A model generated the notes under the pieces. It searched no databases and had not been told where the DNA came from. It saw only the letters and a program-made list of their open reading frames with translations. Positions 18,831 to 27,978 of a stretch of DNA of 64,000 nucleotides are shown in pieces; positions within the stretch are counted from its first letter, which is position 1; the number at the start of each line of letters is the position of its first letter. The stretch comes from CAWJAP01 sp963834365 (GTDB lineage: Bacteria; Acidobacteriota; Vicinamibacteria; Vicinamibacterales; Vicinamibacteraceae): positions 1-64,000 of the forward strand of contig CAWIBS010000043.1 in assembly GCA_963834365.1 (NCBI GenBank), in the 5' to 3' direction. A program made the position numbers and the translations under genes.

Positions 18831-18880
18831 GGGCACACAGGGTAACATGCGGAAAATTTGGCGACGGGGTGCTGGCGGAG

Positions 18881-18935
18881 TGGGGGACTGGGCGACTGGG
18901 CGACTGGGGGACTGGGCGACTGGGCGGGCTGGACG
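18881..18935. repeat. GGGCGACTGG / GGGGACTGG array
   Basis: Five or so units of a 9-10 base phrase (ACTGGGCG) directly before the ATG of the TonB-receptor gene. A second array with the same wording lies at about 50140-50190, also intergenic. It occupies the position of the promoter and ribosome-binding site, so the receptor's expression signals are either within it or upstream in the 3' flank. Confidence 0.8.
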
Positions 18936-18940
18936 GACCG

Positions 18941-20746
18941 ATGGGACGGACGATCATCATCCATCGTGAAGCGGCGCCTCGCGTCGCGTGTGGCGTCATC
19001 GGCCTGATCCTCGCGTGCGCGCTCCGGGCCGCGGCGCAGCAGCCGATTCAGGAAACCGTCGTCGTCACCGCGACGGTGTCGCCCGAGTCCCTCGGCAGCA
19101 TCGGCCGGGCGCTGGTGCTCATCACGCGGGAGGACTTCGATCGCCTGCCAGTCTCGTCGGTTCCGGATTTGCTCAGGCTGGTCTCGAGTGTCGACGTGCG
19201 CGCCCGGGGACCGCGTGGCGTCCAGAGCGACTTCTCGATCCGCGGCGCCGCGTTCGGGCAGACGCTGGTCCTCGTCAACGGCACCCGGCTGAACGACGCC
19301 CAGTCTGGCCACCACAACGGCGACATTCCCGTGTCGCTCGTGGACGTCGATCGTGTCGAGGTCCTGCTGGGCAGCGGCGCGTCAATTCATGGCGCCGATG
19401 CCTTCGGCGGCGCGATCAACGTCATCACCCGGCGCGCCGGACCGCGGTTCCAGGCGGATCTGGCGGCGGGGCAACATGGCCTGGTCGAGGCGTCCGCCGC
19501 CGCAAGCCTGCAGGGACGTCGCGCGTTCCATGTCTTCTCCGGCGAGTTCGACCGGTCGTCGGGCTTCATGGTCGCACGCGACCACGATGTCCGGCTCGCG
19601 CGCTATCAGGGATCGCTCGGCGGCGGCCGATCGGCGTCGCTCGCGCACCTCGACAAGGAATTCGGGGCGAACGGCTTCTACGGGCCGGCCCCTTCCCGCG
19701 AATGGACCAGCCAGACGCTCGCCACCTTCGACCAGCAATTGGCGGACGTCGGCCGCTGGCACGCGAGCATCGATGGCTCGTACCGAACGCACGGTGACCA
19801 TTTCATCTACGACGTGCGGCGCCCGTCGCTCTCCGAGAGCACGCACCGCACCCACGCCTTCGCTGTCAACACACGCTGGCGGACCTCCCTCGGCCCCTCG
19901 ACGCAGATGACGATGGGCGCCGCGGGCGGCCGTGACACGATCGACTCGAGCAGCCTCGGTGACCGTGGGTTTTCACGAGGAAGCGGATTCTTCGAGTTGC
20001 GACAGGCGTTCGCACGCAACCTGGTCCTGCAGTCCGGACTGCGAGTGGACAGTTACAGCCGCTTCGGCACCTCATGGAGCCCATCGATGGCCGCAAGCGG
20101 ATGGGTGTCTCCATACGTGAAATGGCGGGCGTCGGGGGGGCATGCTTTCCGCGTCCCCACCTTCACCGAGCTCTACTACCAGGATCCGAACCATGCCGCG
20201 TCGGACGTCCTGTCGCCGGAGACGGCGTGGTCCGCGGATGGCGGTCTCGACGCGTTCGCCGGCGGCTGGACCGCCAGCGTCACTGGATTCCGGCGCTGGG
20301 AGGCGAACGTCATCGACTGGGTGCGGGCCTCGCCCGCCGAGCGCTGGGTGACGACCAACATCCGGGACGTGCAGACCCATGGCGTGGAGACGGCCCTTTC
20401 GAGGCGATTGCAGGCCGGGACTCACGTCGCCCTGGGCTACACGTGGCTGGCATCGCAGGCTGACGCGCTCGATCTGCTGTCGAAATACGTGCTCGACTAT
20501 GCCCCGCATTCGGCCGTGCTCTCCGCAGCGTCGGGCTGGCGCCGGGTCGAGGCCGGGTCGCGCCTCGAATACAAGCGTCGGGCCGACGGTCGAGACTACT
20601 GGTTGTTCGACCTCCGGGTCGGATGGAACCTGGGGCGTGTCACCATCTTCGGCGAAGCGGCCAACCTGCTCGACACGTCTTATGAGGAAGTGCGGGGTGT
20701 CGTCATGCCGGGCCGCTGGGTCAAGGCCGGGATGCGGGTGCGATAG
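18941..20746 (+). CDS. TonB-dependent outer-membrane receptor (BtuB-like)
   Basis: 601 codons. Signal peptide around residues 17-32 (GLILACALRAAA). TonB box-like ETVVVTATV follows at about 38-46. The plug domain is seen in SIGRALVLITREDF, LRLVSSVDVRARG, FSIRGAAFGQTLVLVNGTRLND and VEVLLGSGASIHGADAFGGAINVIT, which is close to BtuB. The rest is a 22-strand barrel with alternating aromatic residues and ends in WVKAGMRVR. Substrate is not predictable. First gene of a probable operon: the esterase starts nine bases later. No frame break is seen in 1.8 kb. Confidence 0.9.
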   Translation: MGRTIIIHREAAPRVACGVIGLILACALRAAAQQPIQETVVVTATVSPESLGSIGRALVLITREDFDRLPVSSVPDLLRLVSSVDVRARGPRGVQSDFSIRGAAFGQTLVLVNGTRLNDAQSGHHNGDIPVSLVDVDRVEVLLGSGASIHGADAFGGAINVITRRAGPRFQADLAAGQHGLVEASAAASLQGRRAFHVFSGEFDRSSGFMVARDHDVRLARYQGSLGGGRSASLAHLDKEFGANGFYGPAPSREWTSQTLATFDQQLADVGRWHASIDGSYRTHGDHFIYDVRRPSLSESTHRTHAFAVNTRWRTSLGPSTQMTMGAAGGRDTIDSSSLGDRGFSRGSGFFELRQAFARNLVLQSGLRVDSYSRFGTSWSPSMAASGWVSPYVKWRASGGHAFRVPTFTELYYQDPNHAASDVLSPETAWSADGGLDAFAGGWTASVTGFRRWEANVIDWVRASPAERWVTTNIRDVQTHGVETALSRRLQAGTHVALGYTWLASQADALDLLSKYVLDYAPHSAVLSAASGWRRVEAGSRLEYKRRADGRDYWLFDLRVGWNLGRVTIFGEAANLLDTSYEEVRGVVMPGRWVKAGMRVR

Positions 20747-20755
20747 TCTGACATC

Positions 20756-21451
20756 GTGAAGTCCGTTGTCATCTGGGGTCTCGTCGTCGGGCTGGCGGTC
20801 GCAGGCGCGTGCCGTCGCGATGCCGAGCCGGCCGCGCCGATGGCGTCGGTGGTGGGCAGGAGCACGCCGCCGCCCGACGCCCCGTCCCGGGTCGGCGCGC
20901 GCCCGAAGGTCGTCGTGCTGGGCGACAGCATTGCCGCCGGACTCGGGCTGGCGGTGGCGGACGCGTTCCCGGCGCGCCTGCAGGAGAAGCTCGACGCGCA
21001 GAGCCTCAACTACGAAGTCGTCGCCGCCGGGGTTTCGGGCGAGACATCGGCGGGGGGCGTGCGCCGGCTCGACTGGGTCCTCGAGGGCGACGTCCGCGTG
21101 CTGGTCATCGAGCTCGGCGCGAACGATGGGCTCCGCGGCCTGCCGATCGCGGCGATGCGCCGCAATCTCGGGACAATCATCGACCGCGCGCAGGCGCGCG
21201 GGATTGCCGTCATCCTGTGCGGCATGGAGGCGCCGCCGAATTTCGGGGCCGCCTATACGGACGAGTTCCGGGAAGCCTACCGTTCGCTCGCAGCCGAAAA
21301 GCGGGTGGCCTTCGTGCCGTTCGTCCTCGATGGAGTTGCAGGCCTGCCCGAGATGAACCAGGCGGACGGCATCCATCCGAACGCCGCCGGCGCGCGCCGC
21401 GTGGCCGACACGATCTGGCCCGCGCTCGCTCCGATCGTCGCGGCATCATGA
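20756..21451 (+). CDS. tesA: Arylesterase / lysophospholipase L1-like SGNH hydrolase (TesA type)
   Basis: 231 codons from GTG 20756. An N-terminal lipobox-like VGLAVAGAC suggests a lipoprotein. SGNH blocks: VVLGDSIAAGLG (nucleophile Ser), GVSGETSAGG, IELGANDGLRGL, and the Asp/His pair in ADGIHPNAAG. TesA-like enzymes cleave thioesters, lysophospholipids and aryl esters in the periplasm. Its TGA overlaps the ATG of the ABC ATPase. The order tesA-ybbA-ybbP is conserved in many bacteria and supports the symbol. Confidence 0.9.
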   Translation: MKSVVIWGLVVGLAVAGACRRDAEPAAPMASVVGRSTPPPDAPSRVGARPKVVVLGDSIAAGLGLAVADAFPARLQEKLDAQSLNYEVVAAGVSGETSAGGVRRLDWVLEGDVRVLVIELGANDGLRGLPIAAMRRNLGTIIDRAQARGIAVILCGMEAPPNFGAAYTDEFREAYRSLAAEKRVAFVPFVLDGVAGLPEMNQADGIHPNAAGARRVADTIWPALAPIVAAS

Positions 21452-22290
21452 TCGAGCTCCGGGGCGTCTCGAAAACCGTCCAGAGCGGCGGACGCCCGCT
21501 CACGATCCTCCATCCCCTGGACCTCATGGTGCCGGCCGGCCAGCGGCTGGCGATCGTCGGTCCCTCGGGCAGCGGCAAGTCGACGCTGCTCGGCCTGATG
21601 GCGGGCCTCGATACGCCGTCCACCGGCGACATCGTCATCGACGACACGACGATTACGCGTCTGGGCGAGGATGCCCTGGCGCGACTCCGCGGACTCAAGA
21701 TCGGGTTCGTCTTCCAGTTCTTCCACCTGATTGGGTCGCTGACGGCGTTCGAGAACGTGCTCGTGCCGATGGAGCTCGCCGGCATTGCCGAGGCCACTAC
21801 GCGCGCCCGGGATCTGCTGGCCGAAGTCGGGCTGTCGGATCGCGGGCACCACTATCCCTCGCAGCTCTCCGGCGGTGAGCAGCAGCGCGTGGCGCTCGCA
21901 CGGGCCCTGGCGAACGAGCCGTCCATCATCATGGCGGACGAGCCGACCGGCAATCTCGATACGGTCAACGGTCAGCACGTGATCGAACTGCTCTTCGACA
22001 TCCACGCACGGCGCAGCACGACGCTCGTGCTCGTCACGCACGATCACGAGCTCGCGGCCCGGGCCGACGTACAGATCTCGCTCAGGGATGGCAAGGTGGA
22101 AAAGGTACAGAGTCGCAGAGTACGAAGTGCAAGCAAGACCGAAGACCGAAGACCAGAGACCGAGAGACGTGCAGCTACGACCGAGCAGACCAGGGCCGAC
22201 CAGACCGAGCCCGAGCTGCAGGCCGTAGTCCGAGCTGCAGGCCAAGCCGAGACCAGAGACTCGTCGACAGAGCCGGCTGTAGCCCAGTAG
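21448..22290 (+). CDS. ybbA: ABC transporter ATP-binding protein (YbbA type) with repeat-encoded tail
   Basis: 280 codons. Walker A GPSGSGKST at about 37-45, Q-loop FVFQFFHLIGSLTA, signature LSGGEQQRVALARAL, Walker B IIMADEP, and H-loop VTHDHE. This is the LolD/MacB-like class that pairs with an FtsX-type permease. The domain ends at about residue 218 (ISLRDGKVE). The remaining 60 residues, rich in Arg, Glu, Thr and Gln, are encoded by the degenerate repeat array from 22105 on and have no family counterpart. Coupled to tesA by an ATGA overlap. Confidence 0.9.
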   Translation: MIELRGVSKTVQSGGRPLTILHPLDLMVPAGQRLAIVGPSGSGKSTLLGLMAGLDTPSTGDIVIDDTTITRLGEDALARLRGLKIGFVFQFFHLIGSLTAFENVLVPMELAGIAEATTRARDLLAEVGLSDRGHHYPSQLSGGEQQRVALARALANEPSIIMADEPTGNLDTVNGQHVIELLFDIHARRSTTLVLVTHDHELAARADVQISLRDGKVEKVQSRRVRSASKTEDRRPETERRAATTEQTRADQTEPELQAVVRAAGQAETRDSSTEPAVAQ

Positions 22291-22350
22291 CCCGTAGTCC
22301 GTAGCCCGTAGACTGAAGCCGAAGACTGAAGACCGAAGACTGAAGACCTT
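22105..22350. repeat. Composite phrase array (GAAGACC / GTAGTCCGTAGCCC)
   Basis: Starts inside the ATPase gene and ends one base before the ATG of the permease. Order: GAGTACGAAGTGC words, GAAGACCGAAGACC words, a CAGACCGAGC stretch, GTAGCCCGTAGTCCGTAG words, then ACTGAAGACCGAAGACTG words. The last two blocks recur in the same order at 44050-44130 and 46640-46716, each time running up to a gene start. Confidence 0.85.
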
Positions 22351-22351
22351 T

Positions 22352-24933
22352 ATGCGTTTCATCCTCCGCATGGTCGCCCGCGAGACACGTGCCGCCTGGC
22401 AGCGGCTGCTGTTCTTCTTCCTGTGCGTGGCCGTCGGTGTCGGCGCGATTGCAGCGATGCGGTCGGTGATCCAGAGCGTGCGCGGGTCGCTGGCCCGTGA
22501 GGCCCGGACGATAGCAGGCGCCGATGTGGTCATCCAGACCGGCCGGGCATGGGAGGCGGCGTCGCGCGCGGACATCGATCGGGCCCTCGCTGGCATTCCT
22601 GCGGTCGTGCGCACCGAGGTCACCGAGACCGCGACGATGGTGAGGCCGGCCGACGGTGGGGCGGAGGTTGCGCGGATGGTCGAGCTGCTGGCCGTGGCGC
22701 CAGGCTACCCGCTCTACGGGCGAGTGATTCTCGAAGGCGGGCGGGCTTACACGCACGACCTTTTGCGACAGCGGGGCATGCTCGTCAGGCCGGAACTGCT
22801 GGCCCAGCTCGGTCTCCGCGTCGGGGAACGCCTCACAATCGGCAAGGAGACGTTCACGATTCGCGGCGTGCTGGCCAGGGAGCCAGGCCGCGGTCTCGGC
22901 ATGTTCTCGCTGGGGCCGCGGGTGTTCATCGACCTCGCCGATCTTCCCGCGACCGGTCTGGTCACCTTCGGCAGCCGCGTGCGCCACCAGTTGCTGCTGC
23001 GGATGCCCGAGACCCGAATCGCGCCGTTCGTCTCGGGCCTGCGCGAGCGCTTCCGCAACCGCTTCGTCAGCGTGCGCTCGTACCGCGACATGGAAGAGCG
23101 CGTCGGACGTGAGCTCGAGACCTCGGAGAACTATCTGGGCCTGGTGGGCTACGCGATCGTGGTGCTCGGCGGCATCGGCGTCTGGAGCGTCACGCGCGTC
23201 TTCGTCCAGCAGAAGATCCGCACGATCGCGATCCTGAAGTGTGTCGGAGGCACGGCCGGCCGCATTCTTGCCGTCTACGTCGCCCAGGTCCTGCTGCTCG
23301 GCGCTCGCCGGCAGCCTGCTTGGCCTGGTGCTGGCGCGGATCGCGCTCGCCTTCGTGCCCGCCGCCGCCTTCGCATCGTTCGGATCGGTGACCTACGGCC
23401 TCACCGCGTCGGCGTCGGCGCAGGCGGTGGGGATCGGCCTTCTCGTCTCGCTGCTCTTCGCGCTCGTTCCGCTGCTCGAGGTCCGGCGCGTCAAGCCGTT
23501 GTTGCTGTTGCGGGAGGAGACCTCGGGCCCGCCGTCCGGCGCCGGCGACCTGCGCGGGCGCGTGAGGGCGTGGCTCGCACAGGTGGACTGGCTGCGTGTC
23601 GCCGTCGGAGGTCTGGTCAGCGTCGCGCTGGCGCTCCTCGCGAGCTGGCAGGCCGCATCGTGGCGCATCGGCTTCATCGTCTCGGTGGGATTCGTGGCCG
23701 TGACGCTGACGCTCTTCGCGACCGGCGCGGCGCTGGTGCGCGCCGTCCGGCCGCTGCGCCACGTGCGATGGTTCCCGCTGCGCCACGCCGTCCTCGGCTT
23801 CGGCCGCCCCGGCCATCAGACGCGCGTGATCCTCGTGGCCGTCGGGCTGGGCACCTTCTTCATCCTCGGCGTGCGGCTGCTCGCGCTGAACCTCGAGAGC
23901 GAGTTCTCGCTCGAGCTCAGGCCGGACGCGCCGGACATGTTCATCATGGACGTGCAGCAGGATCAGCGCGCCGGGCTCGAGGCGTTTCTCGCCGGCGTGG
24001 GCAGCGACCCGGCGCCGCGACTCCTGCCCGTGCTCCGCGCGCGCGTCGTCGGCGTCGACGGCCGCGACGTCAATCTCGGATCGGTCGAGGCCGTGCGCGA
24101 GCGCGGAGCGATGTCGCGCGAGTTCACCGTGACCTGGCGCGATCGCCTGGCAGCGAACGAGACGATCGTCGACGGCAGGCTCTGGAGCGGGCGTGCGGCG
24201 CCTGGCGCCGAGCTCGAGGTGTCGATCGAGCGCGGGCTGCGCGAGCGCGCAGGACTGCAGGTCGGCGACCGCATGCGCTTCGACATCGCTGGGCCGCATC
24301 GTCGCCGCACGCGTGACGAGCATCCGCGACGTGGTATGGGACGATGCGCGGTTCGGCGGGTTCATGTTCGTGTTCCAGCCCGGGCCGCTCGAGCAGGCGC
24401 CGCACACCTACATCGGCATCCTCCGCGCGCCGCCCGAGCCGGTGGCGCGGGCACGCATGCAGCGGGACCTGGTGACGGCCTACCCCAACGTGTCGGCGAT
24501 CGACGTCCGGGAGGTGGTCCAGACGTTGCGAGGCGTGCTGCGCCTCGTGACGCTGGCGATCTCCGTCGTCGGCAGCGTCGCGCTGCTCTGCGGTCTGCTG
24601 ATTCTCGTCGGCGCGGTGGCGATGACGAAGTTCCAGCGGCTCCAGGAGGTGGCGTTGCTCAAGACCCTTGGCGCCAGCAGCCGGGTGATCGGCGCGCTGC
24701 TCGTCATCGAGTACGGCGTGCTCGGTCTGCTGGCCGGGATGGTCGGCGCGGCGGGGGCGGTGGTACTGAGCTGGGTGTTCGCGCGACGTGTGCTGGACAT
24801 CGCGTGGGAGCCGGCGCCCGGCACGACGCTCGCCGGCATCGTGGCGACCGCGCTCGTCGTGGCGGCGGTCGGCGTGGTGTCGAGCGTGGACGTCTTGCGC
24901 CGCAAGCCGCTGGCCGTCCTGCGGGCGGGCTGA
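22352..24933 (+). CDS. ybbP: FtsX-like ABC transporter permease (YbbP type; two frameshifts)
   Basis: About 860 codons. Two FtsX-type modules: N-terminal TM, an extracellular MacB_PCD-like domain, three TMs (GYAIVVLGGIGVWSVTRVFV; GSLLGLVLARIALAFVPAA; QAVGIGLLVSLLFALVPLLEV), two further TMs, a second periplasmic region, and the C-terminal three TMs with EVALLKTLGASSRVIGALL. It is the membrane half of the exporter with the ATPase just upstream. The frame breaks near 23301 and near 24290; homology resumes at once in both cases. The ATG is preceded by repeat array rather than an obvious Shine-Dalgarno. Confidence 0.87.
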
Positions 24934-24974
24934 CGCGAGGGCGCTGGGGAGTCCACGGCGGAAATGGTGCGTGA

Positions 24975-24980
24975 TAGAAT
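24975..24980 (+). promoter_or_regulatory. Probable -10 box (TAGAAT)
   Basis: TAGAAT lies 21 bases before the ATG of the zinc-finger gene. It is followed by GGGGAG at 24992-24997, a reasonable ribosome-binding site. No convincing -35 is seen, so this is a position-based call. Confidence 0.4.
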
Positions 24981-25001
24981 TGCCCGGTTGTGGGGAGCGA
25001 C

Positions 25002-25358
25002 ATGTCAGTAGCAGGGAACTCGTCGATCGACCTGGCCTACTTCCGTGACGTCCTGATGAAGCGGCGGCTGGAGATTCTCGAGAACCAGAAGCCGCTCGCG
25101 GCCTCGATGGTGGACACCAATACCCGGCAGGGCGACCTCGCCGATCAGGCCAACGGCAACAACGAGGTGCACATCCATCTGAAGCTGAAGCAGACGGACG
25201 CGAAGATCCTGATTGCCATCGAAGAGGCGCTGCAGCGCCTGGAACAGGGCGGCTACGGCCTGTGCCGGGACTGCGGCGAGCCGATCGCCCGCGCGCGCCT
25301 GGAGGCGATCCCGTGGACGCGCGTCTGCATCGCGTGCAAGGAGAAGCAGAAGGCGTGA
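25002..25358 (+). CDS. DksA/TraR-family C4 zinc-finger protein
   Basis: 118 codons from ATG 25002 (GTG 24990 also possible). Coiled-coil N-terminal helix pair (FRDVLMKRRLEILENQ; LKLKQTDAKILIAIEEAL) and a C4 finger CRDCGEPIARARLEA...CIACK. The RLEQGGYGLCRDCGE block is typical of the family, which binds the secondary channel of RNA polymerase or acts as a small regulatory finger. The two acidic coil-tip Asp of true DksA are not apparent. Stop overlaps the next gene's start (GTGA). Confidence 0.85.
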   Translation: MSVAGNSSIDLAYFRDVLMKRRLEILENQKPLAASMVDTNTRQGDLADQANGNNEVHIHLKLKQTDAKILIAIEEALQRLEQGGYGLCRDCGEPIARARLEAIPWTRVCIACKEKQKA

Positions 25359-25846
25359 CCGCTCCCACCCAGCTCTCGCTGCTCCAGGACGCCTACCGCG
25401 ACAAGCTGGCGCTCTACGACCGGCACGTCGCCGGCGCCACCCGGATCGCGGACTACGAGTTCAACAACACCTACCAGTACGTGATCGCCCGCGACGAGCA
25501 CCACGTGCAGTGGGTGCGCGACGCCGTCGAGGATCTCGGCGGGCCGGTGCCGGCCGACGTGAAGACACTGGACGTCCCCTCGACCGGCAAAGGGGTCGAA
25601 GCCGAACGCGCCATCATGGAAGACGATGTGCGGCAGGTCCAGGCTTTCGACGAGCGCTGGAGGAGTCGTCTCGAGAACGTGCGCAACGCGCGTCACCGCA
25701 AGATGCTCGAGCTGATGCTCGGAGAAGTGCTGGAGCAGAAGCGGTTCTTCGAACAGGCGGTTGCGGGCCGCGACGATCTCCTGGGCCGTCGCATGGCGGG
25801 AGCGAGCACCGGAGACGGCGTCATGGCCGTTCGCTGGATGGAATAG
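25355..25846 (+). CDS. Ferritin-like four-helix protein
   Basis: 163 codons from GTG 25355, which overlaps the upstream TGA. Helical, with RDEHHVQWVRDAVEDLGG near residues 48-65 and a second Glu-rich helix MLELMLGEVLEQKRFFEQAV; the Glu and ExxH residues fit a di-iron or ferritin-like site. An earlier EFNNTYQYVIARDEHH helix supplies further ligands. Function is unproven; rubrerythrin-like oxidant defence is possible. Preceded by the zinc-finger gene and followed by folK after 15 bases. Confidence 0.75.
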   Translation: MTAPTQLSLLQDAYRDKLALYDRHVAGATRIADYEFNNTYQYVIARDEHHVQWVRDAVEDLGGPVPADVKTLDVPSTGKGVEAERAIMEDDVRQVQAFDERWRSRLENVRNARHRKMLELMLGEVLEQKRFFEQAVAGRDDLLGRRMAGASTGDGVMAVRWME

Positions 25847-25861
25847 CCGATCGCGGACCAG

Positions 25862-26359
25862 ATGGGTGGCCGGTCCCGCCGGGTTCGGGTGGCGATCGCC
25901 CTCGGCAGCAATCTCGGCGATCGCCGCGCGCACATCGAAGCGGCGGTGACCAGGCTTCAGCCCCACGTACACGCCATGCGCGTCTCGACGCTCGTCGAGA
26001 CAGCGCCGGTCGGCGTGGCTCCCCAGCCCGATTTCCTGAACGGCGTTCTCGTTGGTGAGACCGCACTCACCGCGCCGGCGCTTCTCCAGCGACTCCTCGC
26101 CATCGAAGCCGAGCTCGGACGCACGAGGCCGTTCGCGGGTGCGCCCCGTCCGATCGACCTCGACCTGATTCTGTACGGGGATCGGGTGATCGAGCAGCCG
26201 GGACTCACCGTGCCGCACCCGCGATTCCGCGAGCGCCCGTTCGTTCTCGAGCCGCTCGCCGAGATCGCGCCGGAGATGATCGATCCGGCGACGGGCCGCT
26301 CGGTCGCCGAGCTGGTTGAGGGGGCCAGGAACCACCCGGGAAGCAGTGGTGACTCCTGA
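25862..26359 (+). CDS. folK: 2-amino-4-hydroxy-6-hydroxymethyldihydropteridine pyrophosphokinase
   Basis: 165 codons. IALGSNLGDRRAHI at the N-terminus, QPDFLNGVLVGET, the RTRPFAGAPRPIDLDLILYGD signature with the two metal-binding Asp, and VPHPRFRERPFVLEPLAEIAP. Transfers pyrophosphate from ATP to the pterin in folate synthesis. Full length for the family. Intact, with no frame break. Probably the last gene of the zinc-finger/ferritin-like transcript. Confidence 0.95.
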   Translation: MGGRSRRVRVAIALGSNLGDRRAHIEAAVTRLQPHVHAMRVSTLVETAPVGVAPQPDFLNGVLVGETALTAPALLQRLLAIEAELGRTRPFAGAPRPIDLDLILYGDRVIEQPGLTVPHPRFRERPFVLEPLAEIAPEMIDPATGRSVAELVEGARNHPGSSGDS

Positions 26360-26368
26360 CCCCCCGGG

Positions 26369-27292
26369 TCACAGCATTCCGACGAGCGTGGCGGCGTCGA
26401 ATTTCCAGACACCCGCGAGGCGGACCATGCGCGCGACGTAGAGGGCACGGGTGCCCGGGAACATGTCGCCCTCGATCTCCAGGTCGGCGGTGTCCCCGCG
26501 AAGCGTGCCGCCGGTGACGGTGAGGCTGGTCTTCGGCAGCCAGGTCTGCAGCAGTTCGTGCGCGCGCTCGGCGTTTTTCGCTTGAGAGCGATCGTCGGCT
26601 TTGAACATCGACAACGCGCGCGGACTGCTCGCGGCTTCGACCGCGGCCCAGTTCTTCGAGCTGGCGGCTTGCAGGAGCTCCTGCAAGGTCCTGCCGGGTT
26701 CCTCACCGCCCGCGCCCAGCGGCTGGCCGGGCGGCAGCCGGCTGACCGCGGTGGAAAAGGTCAGGTCCACCGTGTAGCGTTCGCCTTTGAGGGTTTCGAC
26801 CTGGCTGGTGGTGAAGACGCGGCCAGAGACACGGTCAGACGTATTCGACGTGAGCGCCGCCTTGAACACGGCGCCGGTCTTGTCGATGTATTGGTTCATC
26901 GTGGCGCCGAAGGTGGCGTTCATGCTGACGCTCCCGTCGGGCCGCACCCATAGCACCACGTAGTCGCGGCCCATCAACGCCTTCTGGTTGATGGCGTGGA
27001 CGTGCGGGACAATCGCGGCCGCCGCGGCTGCCACGTCGATCGGCTGATCGCTCAGGAGAATCTCGATGACCTCCTGCCGCGGATTGCGCGAGTCCAGGGC
27101 CACGAATGCGGCGGCGTGGGCTGGACGGATTGCCCTGACTCCCGTGGCGCCCTGGACGTCGAAGGCGCCAGACGCGTCGCCTTCAGCGGCCAGCGATGCG
27201 GTGACGATGAACTGATGGGCGACGAACGGAGTGGCGCGCAGCAAGTCGAACCCTCGTCGGCGCCGCGTCGCTCCGCCAATCGTGCCCATCAC
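26369..27292 (-). CDS. Conserved hypothetical protein
   Basis: 307 codons, no recognised family. The N-terminal 20 residues are basic and may not be the true start. The central part (VVLWVRPDGSVSMNATFGATMNQYID; FTTSQVETLKGERYTVDLTFSTAVSRL) looks like two beta-rich repeats, and the C-terminal third (LLQAASSKNWAAVEAASSPRAL; LEIEGDMFPGTRALYVARMV; GVWKFDAATLVGML) resembles an NTF2-like or DUF-type fold. Convergent with folK, with nine bases between stops. A secretion signal is not convincing at the annotated start. Confidence 0.55.
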   Translation of the reverse strand: MMGTIGGATRRRRGFDLLRATPFVAHQFIVTASLAAEGDASGAFDVQGATGVRAIRPAHAAAFVALDSRNPRQEVIEILLSDQPIDVAAAAAAIVPHVHAINQKALMGRDYVVLWVRPDGSVSMNATFGATMNQYIDKTGAVFKAALTSNTSDRVSGRVFTTSQVETLKGERYTVDLTFSTAVSRLPPGQPLGAGGEEPGRTLQELLQAASSKNWAAVEAASSPRALSMFKADDRSQAKNAERAHELLQTWLPKTSLTVTGGTLRGDTADLEIEGDMFPGTRALYVARMVRLAGVWKFDAATLVGML

Positions 27293-27375
27293 GTGAAGAC
27301 CCTCCGCCGTCGCGACGAGGTCTCGGCAGGTAAAAGCGGGGAAGCCGGGTGAGGCAGTGGCCGACCGACGAACGG

Positions 27376-27874
27376 CTACCGCCGTCCGTCCTTGCTCTCG
27401 GATTCCTTCGGCCGGCGATCATAGTGCGCCTGGACCTTGGCGCGCTGCTCCGGGGTCAGCAGCCGGTACATCCGGAACAGCATCAGCGTGCGCGTCTTGC
27501 TGAGCGCGCTCTGTGCGGACTCGAGCCGGTCCACGGCAAGCGCGACGTCCGCCTCGCGCGCCTTGACGTCGCCGAGCAGGGTCGAAAGCTCCTTCTGGTA
27601 GCGATCGACGTCTCCCTTCAGCGCCTTCAGGGTCGGCAGGACGCTCTGGAACACCGCTTCGAGCTCTCGTGACTGCGACTCGGACAGTCCGAACTCCCGT
27701 CGCCCTTCCTCGGAGGCCCACCACTTGTGCGACTTGCCGGCGGCCTGCTCGGCGGCGAGCGGACCGCTCAGGCTGCACTCCACCGCGCGGCCGCACGCGC
27801 GTCCGCGGCCAGCGTGGACCGACCGCCACGCCGGCCAGGACAACGGGCCCCAGAAATGCTCCCAACATGCGCAT
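27376..27874 (-). CDS. CpxP/Spy-like periplasmic protein (frameshift near N-terminus)
   Basis: About 165 codons. The body (SESQSRELEAVFQSVLPTLKAL; LSKTRTLMLFRMYRLLTPEQRAKV) is helical and ends with an LTPEQRAKV motif as in Spy/CpxP-type heavy-metal or misfolding sensors. The frame with the signal peptide, MRMLGAFLGPVVLAGVAVG from 27874, shifts near 27810 into the body frame. In the body frame alone the N-terminus (MPCACWEHFWG) is not a signal peptide, so the shifted start is preferred. Lies 83 bases downstream of the hypothetical protein gene's start, same strand. Confidence 0.6.
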
Positions 27875-27978
27875 GGCACGAGGGATACGCTTGCGGAATC
27901 AACGCTCGTTTACTGGCTGTCGGCGCGAGCCGCCGCCGGCTGCGGCACGGGGTTGACTGCCGGTCGTCCGACGTCACG

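Noticed and set aside
17013..18848. 611-residue quinone reductase with long C-terminal domain
   Set aside because: The extra 280 residues are antisense to the methyltransferase; one base removed near 17864 restores a stop at the family length.
22105..22350. CRISPR-like array
   Set aside because: No constant repeat with unique spacers; the words drift and abut each other, and no cas genes lie nearby. Same for 44050, 46438 and 50105.
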